64,000 nucleotides of DNA from Physcomitrium patens (Eukaryota; Streptophyta; Bryopsida; Funariales; Funariaceae): positions 21,794,115 through 21,858,114 of the forward strand of contig NC_037254.1 of NCBI RefSeq assembly GCF_000002425.4, in the 5' to 3' direction. Position numbers and translations under genes: made by a program. The notes beneath the pieces are model-generated. The model was not told the origin of the DNA. It ran no database searches and was given only the letters and a program-made list of their open reading frames with translations. This document shows positions 37,095-49,000 of the stretch, one piece after another; positions within the stretch are counted from its first letter, which is position 1; the number at the start of each line of letters is the position of its first letter.

Positions 37095-37173
37095 TACATT
37101 ATTTTTCATCATCAAACCGCGATGAAAAATGAAAAATAATGTACTTGCAAGATGAAAATATTTTCATCTTGCA
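37095..37173. repeat. Adjacent hairpin and 28-bp perfect palindrome
   Basis: TACATTATTTTTCAT (37095-37109) pairs perfectly with ATGAAAAATAATGTA (37129-37143) around a 19-nt loop. Immediately after, 37146-37173 is a perfect 28-bp palindrome with half-site TGCAAGATGAAAAT. Both strands of the segment can fold into strong stems. Confidence 0.9.
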
Positions 37174-37179
37174 GTTTGA

Positions 37180-38760
37180 AGGTTTCATCGGTGACTTGTG
37201 TATTCAACTCGGTTAACCTGCACCTGGATGTCGGTTGTCTCCGGACATTGATCTGTGGAATGGTCGATCATCAGATTAAGTCCCTGGTCACCATCAAGGT
37301 TAAGCTTTCAAGTTTGGGTGTAGAGTTAATATGAGACACTGCACTGAACACACCAATCTTGCCGGTGCAGGTGCTTTTTCTGGTGTTCAGCAGCAGGGGC
37401 TTTCAAATCATTCGGCCCCTTCAAAGGATCCCCTTCTAAACCTCAAAAATACATTTTGACTGAAGTGAACCAATATTTTTAAATGCTTAAGATGATTCCA
37501 TTTTAACACAAGTATTGTATACTGTTGTTCTGCATGGTCTGATTACATTTATACATAATGCTGAGCAATTTGTTCCCAGTTCTAATTTCAATTATTCTTG
37601 ATATAGAAATGGATTATATGACATCAATCTGGAGAAGGTCGAGATATCAAATGGGAACAGGTCTTCTAGAAGGCGCGCTTATAACAATGAAGGAAGCAGA
37701 AAACGTTTAGAGAATTGCTAGAGATTTCTCGATGGAAACAGGGAATGGTTCAATTAATTTAAGAAATTTCCAGCTGCTCTCCACAAGGAACGTTTTCTTC
37801 AGCTTTATATGCGACTCGACCTGCAGTTTCATGTTCAGCAATCCCAGGGGAAAGGTCAGCTTGTCGATCAAGGGGATCAATGCCCATTCTCGCTACAGCA
37901 GGACATGACCCACATAATAACTCATTTTTATAACTTCATTCCTCAAAGGTCACATGAATGTCATCGACTTGGTCACCGAAAAAACGGCTGTGAACAACCT
38001 ACAGTCATGGTTTGGGAGCAGCTCTTCAAGCGAAGGTTCGAATCAACGACGTTAAGTTGCAATTCGATCACCATGCGCAGGTCCACAACCCCCATGTCTC
38101 ACAGTTTAAGTCTATGGATCCGAAGAGTGGCAAACTTATTACCTGTCATTGGAGCAAACGCTAATGGCAATAAACTGGACAGAGTAAGCTGTCTTGAGCA
38201 ATGACTGCACAGAGGACCAAAGATTATACTATCAGTAGAAGCTGCTAATTTGATTCACTGTCCTGGTTTTGATTACCTTGCGTTAACAACAAGCGCCCAC
38301 GTTAATCCATCCCACTGTTACTGCTAACTAGATGTTCTGGACAGTAATGAACGACTTTCGTTGGCGTACATGTGGTTCCATAAGCATGTGCTTGTTATGA
38401 TTGTCCCGCTAGAGTAACTCAATCTGCAATAGCTACGTCAGACTGAATGTTGCAACTTCAATATGCAACAGATATTGGACAATTAACGAGATTAAAGAGC
38501 TTGTTTTCAATATTATGCACTTCACATAGAGTTGGTTTGTTTGAAAACATTGAAAGATTTGACTTGAGGAGATCTATTGAAAGTCCAAGAGGTCTGCTAC
38601 AATTTTGTAAAACAACCCTGCTTATGGTAGATGTGGGTGACATTAAGCAAGAGATCGAAAGATTAGTAGATATTGCAGTTCGGAATGTAAAGACCTTTTC
38701 GAGGTACTCGCGAAGTCTAACCCTTGAGAATAATACGATCCCTCTCTCAGTTTGAAACTA
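37180..38760 (+). other. Unrecognised coding-like fragments, possible gene remnant
   Basis: Composition is gene-like. Several frames look like protein without forming one gene: GHMNVIDLVTEKTAVNNLQS near 37952 in one frame, then FDHHAQVHNPHVSQFKSMDP near 38063 in another, consistent with a frameshift. A 102-codon open frame at 38447-38755 (EIERLVDIAVRNVKTFSRYS) also looks protein-like. I do not recognise the family. This could be a decayed gene or real exons with introns I cannot place. It lies tail-to-tail with the ASCL gene. Confidence 0.3.
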
Positions 38761-38930
38761 TGTCTCCGTTTGAATGTAAATATAACTGTTTCTTGTCGCT
38801 ATTGGCCCACCTCCGGCCGCTAGAGCTTTATGGGGTATAAGTTCATGAGTTTGTATCTGACTCCAATTCAGAGCGACAATGATATTAATGGTTTGCAAGA
38901 TAATACATGCTTGCGTCGACAGATAATCCT

Positions 38931-40415
38931 TTAGCACAGATTCCGCAGAAGAGCTCCTTCAATTGTGACACCAGGACCGAAGGCAAGGAGCAGACCCCAC
39001 TCCGGTTCAGTGTTGACGTTGTCGTTGGCCTCCTTGAGCTTCAAGCTCTGATGGCGCATATAGTCCAGCACGTAGATGCACGTGCTGCTGCTGATGTTCC
39101 CGTAGTCTCTCAATACCTGTCGCGCTGTCTGCAACTTCTCCGGAGCCAGGTCAAGTTGCTTCTGCACAGCGTTCAATATTGCAGGACCACCTGGAAAACA
39201 TTGCAGACAAAACAAAGTTCAGTGAAAAATCATACAGACAATGTTGTCTCGAGTCAGAATGCTCGAAAGGAGAGGGTTTCGCATGTAAACTGCAGACCTG
39301 GATGGACAGCCCAGAAGATATCATTATACTTCAACCCTCCAGCTCTTTTCAGGATGGGATCGCAAAAGCCTTGAATGTTGCTCTCTATGAGTTTCGGCAG
39401 CTCTCGTCCCAATTTAAAGCTAATGCCCTCCTCGGACAATCTCCCGTCGATTGTCTTGTTCGTTCCAGGTATGAAGCTCTGCCCCGCCCAGTCCAGCTCA
39501 AAGAACGCTCTCTCCAGAACCGGAATGGGATCCTTGCCCATGATCATCGCAGCGGCGCCGTCGCCGAATAACGCGGCTCCGACTAGGTCGTAAGGTCGAT
39601 CTGGGCTCAGGGACTTGTACCCGATCAAGGTGCACTCGCTCGTAATGAGAAGCACTCGGCTGCCAGGGTTGTTCTCCGCCAGGTCCTTCGCCACCCGGAT
39701 CCCAGAAGCGCCCCCGTAGCATCCCAACATGTAGAGCATCACGCGGTTGACGTCGCTCCGAAGACCAAGCAACTGTGCAAGATATAGATCACCCCCTGGG
39801 AGGCGAATCTCGCTGGAGGATACGTACACTAGATGCGTAATCTCGGATGCGGGGCGGCCCCACTCCTTAATTGCAGCCGTCGCAGCCTCGTGTCCCAGCT
39901 GCGTGACGGCTTCCCCAGTGATTGCCAGACGTTGACTCACTGTCGCAGCGCCGTCGACGAGGAACTCCGGATGCTCGTCCAAAATTTCTTTGTTCACGAC
40001 CAGGTACCGAGTTTTCACTGTTGTTGTCTCACCTACAAATTGTTGCATCACCACCTGATCAAATCATCCACTGTAGCATTCTCCAATCTGACTGTAAGCA
40101 TGCGTAAGAGATGATGCTCATACGCGAATTGAATCAGTGAAATGGGTGCTTACAGAGTCGCCGGAGTTTGGCTTGCAGGACAGGATCCTGGAGATTGAAT
40201 TCTTGAATGTAGTGATCTGCGAGACCATCGTTGAATGTAGTATTGGCCGGCACCGCTCGTCCAATGGCCATGATTGTAGTCTTCCCCGGCGTGACTTGGC
40301 GATGGCCAGGCACCTTGATGCTTTGGTGAGTACCATTTCCATTTGCAGCAGGGATTGTAGCTCCGAGCTCCACTGCTTGTCCATCAAACGCCGCCTCGAC
40401 CCTTCGACTTGCCAT
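38931..40415 (-). CDS. ASCL: Anther-specific chalcone-synthase-like type III polyketide synthase
   Basis: Three exons with GT-AG introns: 40415-40154, 40032-39298 and 39190-38931, giving 418 residues. The catalytic triad of the chalcone synthase superfamily is complete: Cys192 in MLGCYGGASG, His331 in FWAVHPGG, Asn364 in DYGNISSS. AFGPGVTIEG near the C-terminus is the family signature. The first intron splits the Cys codon before ETTTVKTR, the intron site common to plant chalcone-synthase-like genes. CYGGASGIRVAKDLAENNPG and FFELDW point to the ASCL branch (LAP5/LAP6, PKSA/PKSB, moss PpASCL) rather than chalcone synthase. Family members condense fatty acyl-CoA with malonyl-CoA to alkylpyrones for sporopollenin of pollen and spore walls. 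The ATG at 40415 gives the usual short N-terminal extension; the frame further upstream has no better start. Confidence 0.93.
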
Positions 40416-40499
40416 CGTCGTTGCGACACACTTCCCACGACTCTCACACTGTAAACTATGTAGTGTTGGTGTTACTGCCACGGCTATACCTGACTTGCC

Positions 40500-40521
40500 C
40501 ACACACACACACGCACACACC
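40500..40521. repeat. CA microsatellite in the ASCL 5' region
   Basis: About 11 CA units with one CG interruption, 85 bp upstream of the ASCL start codon, probably in its leader or promoter. Confidence 0.85.
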
Positions 40522-41232
40522 ACGATTCTGAAAACTAGAATTTGTACGAATGGACTTCCACACTGTTGGAAACCAACACTACTCTACGACTTGCAACTTG
40601 CGAGATGGAGGGGGAGAACAGCAGGTGAGCTTATAATGATTAGTTGCGATGAGGCTGCAGTTGGTCCATGAGAATCACGGCTCCTATGGGGGTCGCAATG
40701 AAGACCGACGAGTGAGGAAGATGGACTAAATATGAAGTGGCGGTGCCAAAAGGGTGGAGGGGAGCAGGTGGACAAGGCCAACCGCATGCTCTGCCCACCC
40801 ACTAGATCTTCACCAGGTTTTACTAGTCTCTGCTTTGTTTGACCAACGTCTGCCTTTCTCAGGTACCCGGCCAAACACAAGTTTGGAATTTCGAAGGCCG
40901 GTAGCAAGCGCACCGAAATTGTTTTACCGACTTCGCATTCCAATCACAACTTCCAACATTAATCTCAAAATTCCTCTGGTACCTTGGTGCTTTTTGGAAC
41001 CCGAGATTGTAACTGTGCATTTTTTTTGAAAATATACCATGTTTTATCCTGGTCGAGAGTGGATAATCCAGGTCAAATGTGGTACCCATCGAGAGAGAGA
41101 GGTGATATAAATTCATTGTCTAAATGTTGAATGTAACTTGATCTATGACGAGAAACTCACACCGGACCGTCCAATCCAAGCAGCAGAATAAGTGAGTGAT
41201 GTGTAAGGTGAACGAAGCGAATATTTCTCACC
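40522..41232. other. ASCL upstream region
   Basis: Gene-like composition but no coding sequence I can support. Overlapping frames on both strands (40584-41116) do not resemble known proteins. It probably contains the ASCL promoter. Confidence 0.4.
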
Positions 41233-42173
41233 GCTTTCAGATGAAAGTACTTCCTGTTGAGTCATCCGTGGGGTTGTGGTTGTGCCATGCCTAAAGACAA
41301 CCTGCAACATTGCTTGCAAAAGTGGCATAGATATGTCGCTGTATATTGTGATAGTCCACGGGTTAACCACTTGCAATCTCGAAGCTGGTGGGATTCCATG
41401 CTGCCAATTAAATGATTTTAAAGGCGCGTTTAGAGTCTATATGATTGTGTTATGAATGTTTACATTGAAGTGTAAAGGAATCTAACAAGAATCAATCCTT
41501 CACATACAAAATGTGACTGTTGGAAGGGTTGCCACGGATGGCTCGGATTTCAAGCATTCTCTACTTGTTTGGAAACCTTTAGCAACAATGAGTACTCAAA
41601 AGAATGTATCACTAGCACGTCTATCACAAAAAGGTATTGTCGACATGTCTACAATATACCGCACTGACTAGTGACAATGTAAACCCCACTTTTCATTGTT
41701 GGTCAATTTAATGAAGAAACTGTGCAGGTCTGAAAATAACTTCAAATATCTTCAAATACCTTGTGGAGTGAGCTGAACATCAGTCATGCACAAAGTTTTG
41801 GCTCTATGCCATACGCATCTGAAGCTGCATCATGAATATCCGAAGTGGAACCTATGATCTTTCTAAGTGTATTTTCCCAACTGCTAGAAGTAGTAAACAA
41901 AACCCTGTGACGATCCGCATGCTTGAATTGGCCAGAGTGCAACGTTTTCAACTGTAATTACGACACAAATCGAATAATGAAAATTAATGAAGAGGAAGAT
42001 ACAGTCATAGGATTAAGATCAGGAACAAAAATCTTGTGCAAGGTATGTGATCTGCCTCGTAAATCCTGAAAACTTGGAATTACGAGGCAGAACACAAAAG
42101 TTGTGCATGGATAATACCTGGCCTCCATCTCTGATACCCTCATTTCCATAGGTCCTTGCGAAGAACTTTTCAT
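41233..42173 (-). CDS. Exon-like segments of an unrecognised gene (3' part?)
   Basis: Minus-strand segments join in phase across splice-like borders. A stretch ending FARTYGNEGIRDGGQ has donor GT after 42118. DLRGRSHTLHKIFVPDLNP begins at 42065 after TTTTCAG. LKTLHSGQFKHADRHRVLF follows near 41954 after TTACAG and runs to a TGA near 41785. A further open stretch (LQVVNPWTITIYSDISMPLL) ends at a GTGAGA donor near 41232. The text looks like protein and phases agree, but I do not recognise the family. The in-frame stop means either a 3' end there or a broken gene. It may continue the exons at 43122-44125. Confidence 0.35.
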
Positions 42174-43121
42174 TTAAGGGGTCACGAAAAAAAAAAACAA
42201 AAACTGTTGAAACAGAGAAGTGGATATGATTTTAAGATGTGTCATTGATTCAGCTTATTTACATGACAGGGCTTTGAGCGAGGACGTATGTACAAACTCT
42301 ACATCGATATATCACCTTTATCATTACAATCTTGACTCCCTCTTCGCTTCGTTTTCCCTGAAATGTCATCGTCTGCCGATTGTGATCACTTTCGTCTGTG
42401 AGTGTGGCCTCCTGATTTACAAAACAGGAATGCTGGGAAGAGCCTGCACATGAGGAATCTAATTAAACCGGTACAACTGCAAGTAAAGTAAAACTCCAAA
42501 CGAGTGGAGATCCTTCAATGAGCTCACAGATGAATGCAGCAAAATGTGACAGTTTCTGTATCGCTTTGACAGTTTCTACTTCTGCAGCAATCAGTAGGGC
42601 GGGTTTTATATTTAGTTCATACATTTTTCTAAATGAACATCACATTGCACTGATCTAAATATAAACTTAAAAAAAAGAAAAAAGAAAAGAAAAAAAGGAA
42701 CAGCTGGTTACGTGTGTCGAAATACTCATCTCTGTGAATTCTCTCTAGCATCTTCCCTTGTATCCTCATCGTGAGTGGGATGTCTCTCCATAACAATCAC
42801 AGTCGAAGGTACTGGAAAATCCCCATTTTCGTTGTCATTCATTGGCTTCCCAACTTTGGCCTTCCTCTTTTGCAACATCAACTTTGTGCCCAAGAGCATC
42901 TACAGATGATGATCCCCTTAACCATGAACAATCTCTTTCATTACTTCGCAGTTGTGTAACAGCTAGAGTTGCTTAAAATACCGCCCCAAGCTTCGCTTCG
43001 CACTTCGAAGACTTCTATAAAGAAATAACAGGAAATGCTACAATTATAAACAAACTCAAAAAAATACACAAAATATACAAAGAAAACACAAAAATTGAGG
43101 AGGGTGAACAGGAAGACGTAC
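42174..43121. other. Region between exon groups
   Basis: A 280-bp minus-strand stretch, 43014-42736, is partly open in two frames (VFEVRSEAWGG, and QKRKAKVGKPMNDNENGDF ending in a stop near 42731), but stops prevent a clean exon model. A purine-rich run AAAAAAGAAAAAAGAAAAGA lies at 42669-42698. Otherwise no feature. Confidence 0.3.
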
Positions 43122-44125
43122 TCTGGTTTTGATACCATACACCCTACAAATTTCCCGAGTTGGAACTCATCTAAAGTAGTAATTGTGAAGCTCTTCACGA
43201 TAGCCTACAAATCAGCAAGAAAAACACATCTAAGCATTTAACAACAATACGGAAATAACTGTAGGGCAAGTTCAACCAATCACTGAAAGAATGCATGCAT
43301 TGTAGTCTTGTGTTCTTACCGAACTTGAACTGCAATGTATGCTACTGAATCTGATTCAACTATGTTAGAACTGAGTACCTGTGATTCAAGTTCCAGACGT
43401 GCTTCTTGATTCGAGTACATTAATTCAAAGGCATCCGTCACAAGGTCAGTATCAAAAATCACCTGCAGATACTTGTCGCCCATCCTGTAGCTACTCTTTT
43501 TCCACGAGGTTTTTACACGCTGTGCGTGTGATAGGTATACGTATCTGTTCTACTCATAAATTGAGAGAAACATTTGAGGCTTGAAATGGATCACTTGAAA
43601 TGGAGAGATCTGCTAAATGTGGAATAAAACCCTTACTAATGAGGTAAACTACCAGCAGAGAATTAACGAACATTCACACATCCTTATCTTCACTTAATTC
43701 CTGATCAAAAGCCTCAAGGAAACTAGTTCACAGACTGCAGTGAAAACTTTTTGAGATTGCAATTTCCTACTCAGAAACACTGTTCTTCATTCAGTTCGGC
43801 ATTGGCCTGGTCCTAGCAATCTTAAAGTTGCGACTGAGAGAAGCAACGACAAATCTCCATGAAGTTGCAGCCATGTTCAGAAAAAGCCTACTTCTGGCTG
43901 ATGAGGTTCAACATATCCATCTGAACACCAAAATCAGGCTCCGCATGTAGTTTGTGCTTCCAGTTCATCTTTGAAAAAGTAAATTGATACGTAGTGTACC
44001 TGTGTGCATTCTGTCTTGGGAATAATTTTGCTAAGTGCAAGCATTAGAATTTTCTGGCCTGTAATCGGGACAGCATGATCACACTCTGTGTAACTAAGAA
44101 CTTCGCCCTTGGCAGCAAAATTCAT
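43122..44125 (-). CDS. Unrecognised gene, three in-phase exons at its 5' end
   Basis: Three minus-strand exons fit together without a stop: 44125-44000 (ATG start, MNFAAKGEVLSYTECDHAVP, 42 codons, donor GTACAC), 43519-43379 (47 codons, RVKTSWKKSSYRMGDKYLQV, acceptor GCACAG, donor GTACTC) and 43204-43122 (27 codons plus two bases, KSFTITTLDEFQLGKFVGCM, acceptor TTGTAG, donor GTACGT). The first two end in phase 0 and both junctions keep the frame, which is unlikely by chance. I do not recognise the family and saw no signal peptide or membrane segment. The gene probably continues to lower coordinates, but the next exon is unclear because 43014-42736 has stops. The start is head-to-head with the gamma-CA-like copy, about 150 bp away. 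Confidence 0.5.
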
Positions 44126-44274
44126 AAGGACAGTTAAGCAAATGTGAGATAATCAGAACTGTCTTTGTCAGTATTTCTGTGCATCAGCATGGATTAAGCT
44201 ATGCTATCATGCAAATTGTTCCTTCGCATGAAGCCAGTAACTGAACTTTTCAATAAATAAGCCGCAATTTGAAA

Positions 44275-44962
44275 TTGTCAACTTCGTGCTGGTCGTGGCG
44301 GTGGAAGCATTTGTGGCGTTCAACGCGGTGCTCGCGGGAGCAGTGGAAGTGCAGGATCGCGCGACGGTGTGGTGCGGATCGGACCTGCGTGGCGACTTGA
44401 ATCGCATTATGGTAGGGTTTTGGTCCAGCATCGGGGATAGTTGTGTGCTGCACACGGCGAGCACGACGACCATACGGCTGTCGGCCAAGACCTTCATCGG
44501 ATAATACTGTTCAATCGGGGCGTTCACTGCTTTGAGATCGTGTTCAGTGTGGGACAAAGTTGTTGTTGAAATTCGGTATGTGTTTCTGTTAGGTTCGGTC
44601 GAGAGAATAATTCCATGCTCGCTTCGGGGTACATCTTGGCGCCTGAACTGCAGGATGCAGCGAGTGGACTTTGGGCAGGTAAGCCAGCAATGCTTGTTAG
44701 GTTGCTGACGACTGACGAGATTGTGTCTATTCCGCAGCTGGCTGACATTCAGCGGGAGCTTGCACAAGAACATGCGCAGGAATTTTTTCCCTGCGGCACT
44801 GCCTATTTGGAAGTTGAAAAGCTGCGGGAGAAACAGCAGCCGCTGCGAAGAGATGGTTTTACTATACGTCCGAATGCTAGTGGAATTTCCATGAAAGTTG
44901 AGACTCTAGGCTTTGTGAAAGTGGACTTTTCGACATTGAAGCACCAAGTGGTTAAGGCATAA
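44275..44962 (+). pseudogene. Intronless, frameshifted gamma-carbonic-anhydrase-like (GCAL) copy
   Basis: The plus strand first reads NAVLAGAVEVQDRATVW, LRGDLNRI and DSCVLHTAS (44286-44504), the left-handed beta-helix repeats of plant gamma-CA-like proteins. A stop (TAA) follows at 44502, with homology continuing as YCSIGAFTALRSCSVWD. After a frame change near 44600, a second frame (44615-44962) reads LWAGKPAMLVRLLTTDEIVS, then QEHAQEFFPCGTAYLEVEKL, the C-terminal helix of the family. GCAL proteins belong to the carbonic-anhydrase domain of mitochondrial complex I. Plant GCAL genes are normally split by introns, whereas this copy has none, so a retrocopy is likely. The mitochondrial targeting N-terminus was not found. 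The open second half (116 codons) extends past the usual end of the family. Confidence 0.78.
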
Positions 44963-45880
44963 CTGAATTGCAAGTAGATTGTCTTTAATTGTCTGAATTC
45001 TCTCAAGATACAGCCAATGGCGTTTGTCGAAGCTGTGTACTTTAATGCTGTTTTGAAGTATGTGGACAAGAATATGTCTTGAATCCTGAAAAGGATTCGT
45101 GGTGTAGAAATTAAGCAAGGTGCAAAACTGTTCTGAACATTGACCATGTTTTATTGCCTATCTCACCCCAGGTGAGAAATTAGCACTTCACCGAATTGCG
45201 CATTACACGAGGGAATCTTAACTACTGAAACTACAGCCGAGTACAGGCCTACGTGCACTACTTTCGACCAAATATACATTTCAATCACGACTCACAGGAG
45301 AAAATTTTATGTACTAGAGGTTGGTGTGCATATTAAACTAGCACAAGACCTAAGAAACCCTGATCAGGACATATTTTTGATGAGATGAGTCTTCAAAGTA
45401 ACGTATCCTACAATTTTCGCACTAAACATTAACCTCGCACCACCTTGGTTGCATGCACAACCGTCTGTTAGTTCAGTCACCAAACCAAACCAACATGCAG
45501 GAAATGTATGTGGTTGCCAACATAGCAGCCAACCCCAGTTGTTACAAAGAGCATGACATAAACCAAATTGTCATGAGTAGGACAAGCCAATCTGTTCAGC
45601 TTAACAATTTCATTAACTTGTAAATCATGGAATTTCAGGTTGTGCAGGGGTATTTAGCTCCACTTTGAGGAAGTCAAAACTTATGTAGAGACGCCAAAAG
45701 CATACGTTTGTAGAAATGCAACTGAAAATGACATGTAGTTGGTTTACTGAAACAATCATGGTCCCCATGTGTATAACAAAACTGCCCAATTTGCAACCAA
45801 ATTTGTCTATTCTGCATAGTCAATTTGATGGTGATACATAAACCATTCCAATTTCAAGTTGTTTTTCTAGTGGTATCTTC
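44963..45880. other. Intergenic, mixed composition
   Basis: No gene, RNA or repeat recognised; composition is intermediate. A minus-strand frame at 44803-45147 is partly the shadow of the GCAL copy. Confidence 0.45.
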
Positions 45881-45889
45881 ACTATTACA

Positions 45890-46036
45890 AAAACAAAATA
45901 AAAACATGAAAGTAGGATGGACATCATTCATTGTTAATGAACAGTGTCGAAAGCCAAGGGAAGGGCACTTCTAATCTCTTAGTTAAATGATGGATAAGTC
46001 ACAACTTTTGATACATATAGCATGGGACATTCAACA
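45890..46036 (-). repeat. Start of the 3' LTR of the copia relic (extent uncertain)
   Basis: The minus strand starts TGTTGAATGTCCCATGCTAT directly after the polypurine tract. Only this beginning can be fixed; the end of the LTR is not visible because no second copy is present. Confidence 0.5.
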
Positions 46037-49000
46037 TCCCTCTTTCAAAAATGGGACTTAATTCTCTACTAAAATAAGAGCTAATATATCTCTAAAAGCT
46101 AGAAACTTATCTCTAAGAAGAGGTTTTGTGAAGATATTTGCAACTATTTGCTCCATGGAACAATATTCCAAACCAATTTGTCTTTTCTCTGCACATTGCT
46201 TAATAACATAATATTTTGTATTCCAATACTTTGTATCGCCATGGTCTGTTGGATTCTTGGCAATAGTAATAGCATTTTAATTACTTTCATAAATAAAAAT
46301 CTTTTTTGGTTCAATAATGTCATAATTCCTAATTATATAACAAAGTAACAAAGTCTCCCTTGCTGCAATAACCAAAGTTACATAATTTGCTTTCATTGAC
46401 AAAACAAAAACTAAAGATTGCTTCTTACTTGACCAAGTGATCATTGCCTTGTCCAATATAAATACATAGCCTCGTACTAAACAGCGCATCTCCATACAAC
46501 CTACTCTATTTGCATCATTGTAGCCTATAAGTTACAAATTTTCTTCTTTTCTTCTATATTACAATATTAAATATTTTGTTCCTTACAAATAAAAAAATAT
46601 TCATTTGATTTCTTGTCAATGTGAAACATATGGATGCACCATGTATTGAGCAAAGTGTTGACAAGCAAATGCAATGTCATAACTTATATTATTTGTAAGA
46701 TACAATAACAAACCTAAAGCTTTTTGATAAAGCTTTATACTTTTTGCATCCAAAAGATCATCATTCTCATACTTAGTGATATGACTTTGTACTATTGATG
46801 TAGCAATTGTCTTTGCATTTTTTCTCTCAAATTCTTCCAATTTTCTATAAATATACTTGATTTTATTCAAATAAATAGTACCATTTTTCCTATCTTGTAA
46901 AAAAATCAATGCAAAAAAAATCACCAGATTCACCAAGGTCTTTCATCTTGTAGCTCTCTTACAATTCATCTTTGTATTTCACAAGGATTTTAAAGTTCTT
47001 ACTACCAATAAGTAAGTCATTATCAAAGATAATTATTGTAAGAATTAGTCTTTTAGTGTACATTGTGTACAAACAAGGATCTAATTTTGAGCCCTCCCAA
47101 TGAAGATTTAATAAAGATTTATCCAAATTCTTCTTCTATCCGCATCTAGATTGCTTAAAATCATATAAAATCTTTAACAATTGCAACACCTTGCATTTAT
47201 ATTCTAATAGAACTTCCAAACCTTCTAGGATTTTCTAATAAATATCTTCTCCTTTAAGTTTGTCATTTAAATAAGTTAAAATAATATCAAGTTGTAATAT
47301 ATTCTAATTAAGAAAAGCAGTAATTATAATAAATATGCAAATTATTACAAGGCACGCAACTAGTGCAAAATTTTCTTCGTAATCAAGACCTTCACTTGTA
47401 TAAAATACTTTGCAATCAATCATGCTTTAAAACATTCAATTAAACCATTGCTAACAAGTTTTTTCTTAAAAATCTATTTTGAATCTATAGCCTTCATATT
47501 TTTGGATAAAAATAAAAATTTCTATGTACTTTGATCTTTCAAAGAATCAAGTTTTTATTTCATGGCATGACTCCACACTTTGCAAAAAGTTGAATTCATG
47601 GCTTGCTCAATAATCTTTGATTTTGCATATTCATCAACATGACCTACATCCATTGTTTCAATCAAGAAGTCATAATTCCCTCAAATATAATTATTGTCTT
47701 TTTTTCAAGGTATGCAATGCATTCTTCTACCACTTATAATATTTGCTAAGTCAATGCGACTTATATAACAACGTCTTGGTGGTAGAAATTAAGTAGTTGC
47801 CTCCACTTTTGGTTGATGGAATTCCACTACTTCTATTGGTATAAATTTGCTTCTATTTCAATCATTTTTCTATCCAATCTATCATGCACATGTAATCATG
47901 AGGCTTGAGGTTGAGATATTTCTAATTTATTTGCATGTTGAAAATCTAGTATATCGAGATTATTTCTATTATCTATATCTTCTCTAGTTCTCTCGTGAGA
48001 AATTAGTAATTCACCAAGTAATTTATCCTTATTATTAAAAAAATCACATCTCGACTAAAGATCACCTTCTTTCTCTTTAAGTAGAAAATTTTCATATTCT
48101 TTTGCTACTTTCGAATATCTAACAAAAATACCTTTTCTTGCCTTTGTATCAAACTTTTGACGTTTTATCTTTGATATGTGATGTCAAGTAAGAAAATCAA
48201 AGCAATGAGTATTTTGAAGAAAATATTTTTTATTGTAAAAACTTTATGTGGTGTCTTACCATTGAGTCTTGCAAGTGAAAGGTGATTATAAGTCCAAGTC
48301 ACAAATTTTCTTGCAAATGCTCAATACTAATGATTTAGCTTGATATCATCTAAAAGTGTTTGTACTCCTTTAAAAATAGTCCACATCATATGTTCTATTA
48401 TGCCAACAAATTCGTATGTATATGCAAAGAGTAATCGTGTGCTCATTGCCTTCACCTTTAAAGTAAGAACCAACCTTATTATTCAAGAATTTAGTACCTT
48501 GATCAGTGAGAAAAACTTTTACCTTTCTTCTAATTCTTTTTTGTGCCTTTACTTCTCAAGTCTTATAGATAGCATGTACTTGGTCCTTATTTTGAAGAAA
48601 TGCAAGGCTATAATAGCCAAAATATTCATTAATCTACACAGCTAACTATTCATGATTCATATATAGGTATTTTATCCTTCTCTCTATTAATCTTTAATCC
48701 TTCAATACAATTTATCTTCATAGCCTCTTTTATTATATGCATTGAAGTATATGCTAATGCTTGATGACATTTAATAAGTATATAATTTGAAATAGATGAG
48801 GTAAAAATTGTGGCAAGTTCTTCAATTTCACAAGGTTTAAGGTAAGCTTTACTTGCTAATGTATCTTGTGTACATAAGTTACCTAAAGATAGAATCCAAT
48901 CGACTCCATTGACATCTAAGTTAAATTTATAACCTTTCTTGTATGAAATTGAAATTAATAATAGAATATCACATGCTCCAAGAATCCAATGGACATCCTT

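Noticed and set aside
40118..40943. Overlapping open frames on both strands around the first exon of ASCL
   Set aside because: Those inside the exon are shadows of the ASCL frame; those upstream have no recognisable domain or splice context.
43126..43140. Minus-strand ATGGTATCAAAACC, similar to a tRNA-iMet primer-binding site
   Set aside because: It lies inside a splice-bounded exon of the unrecognised gene and no LTR adjoins it.
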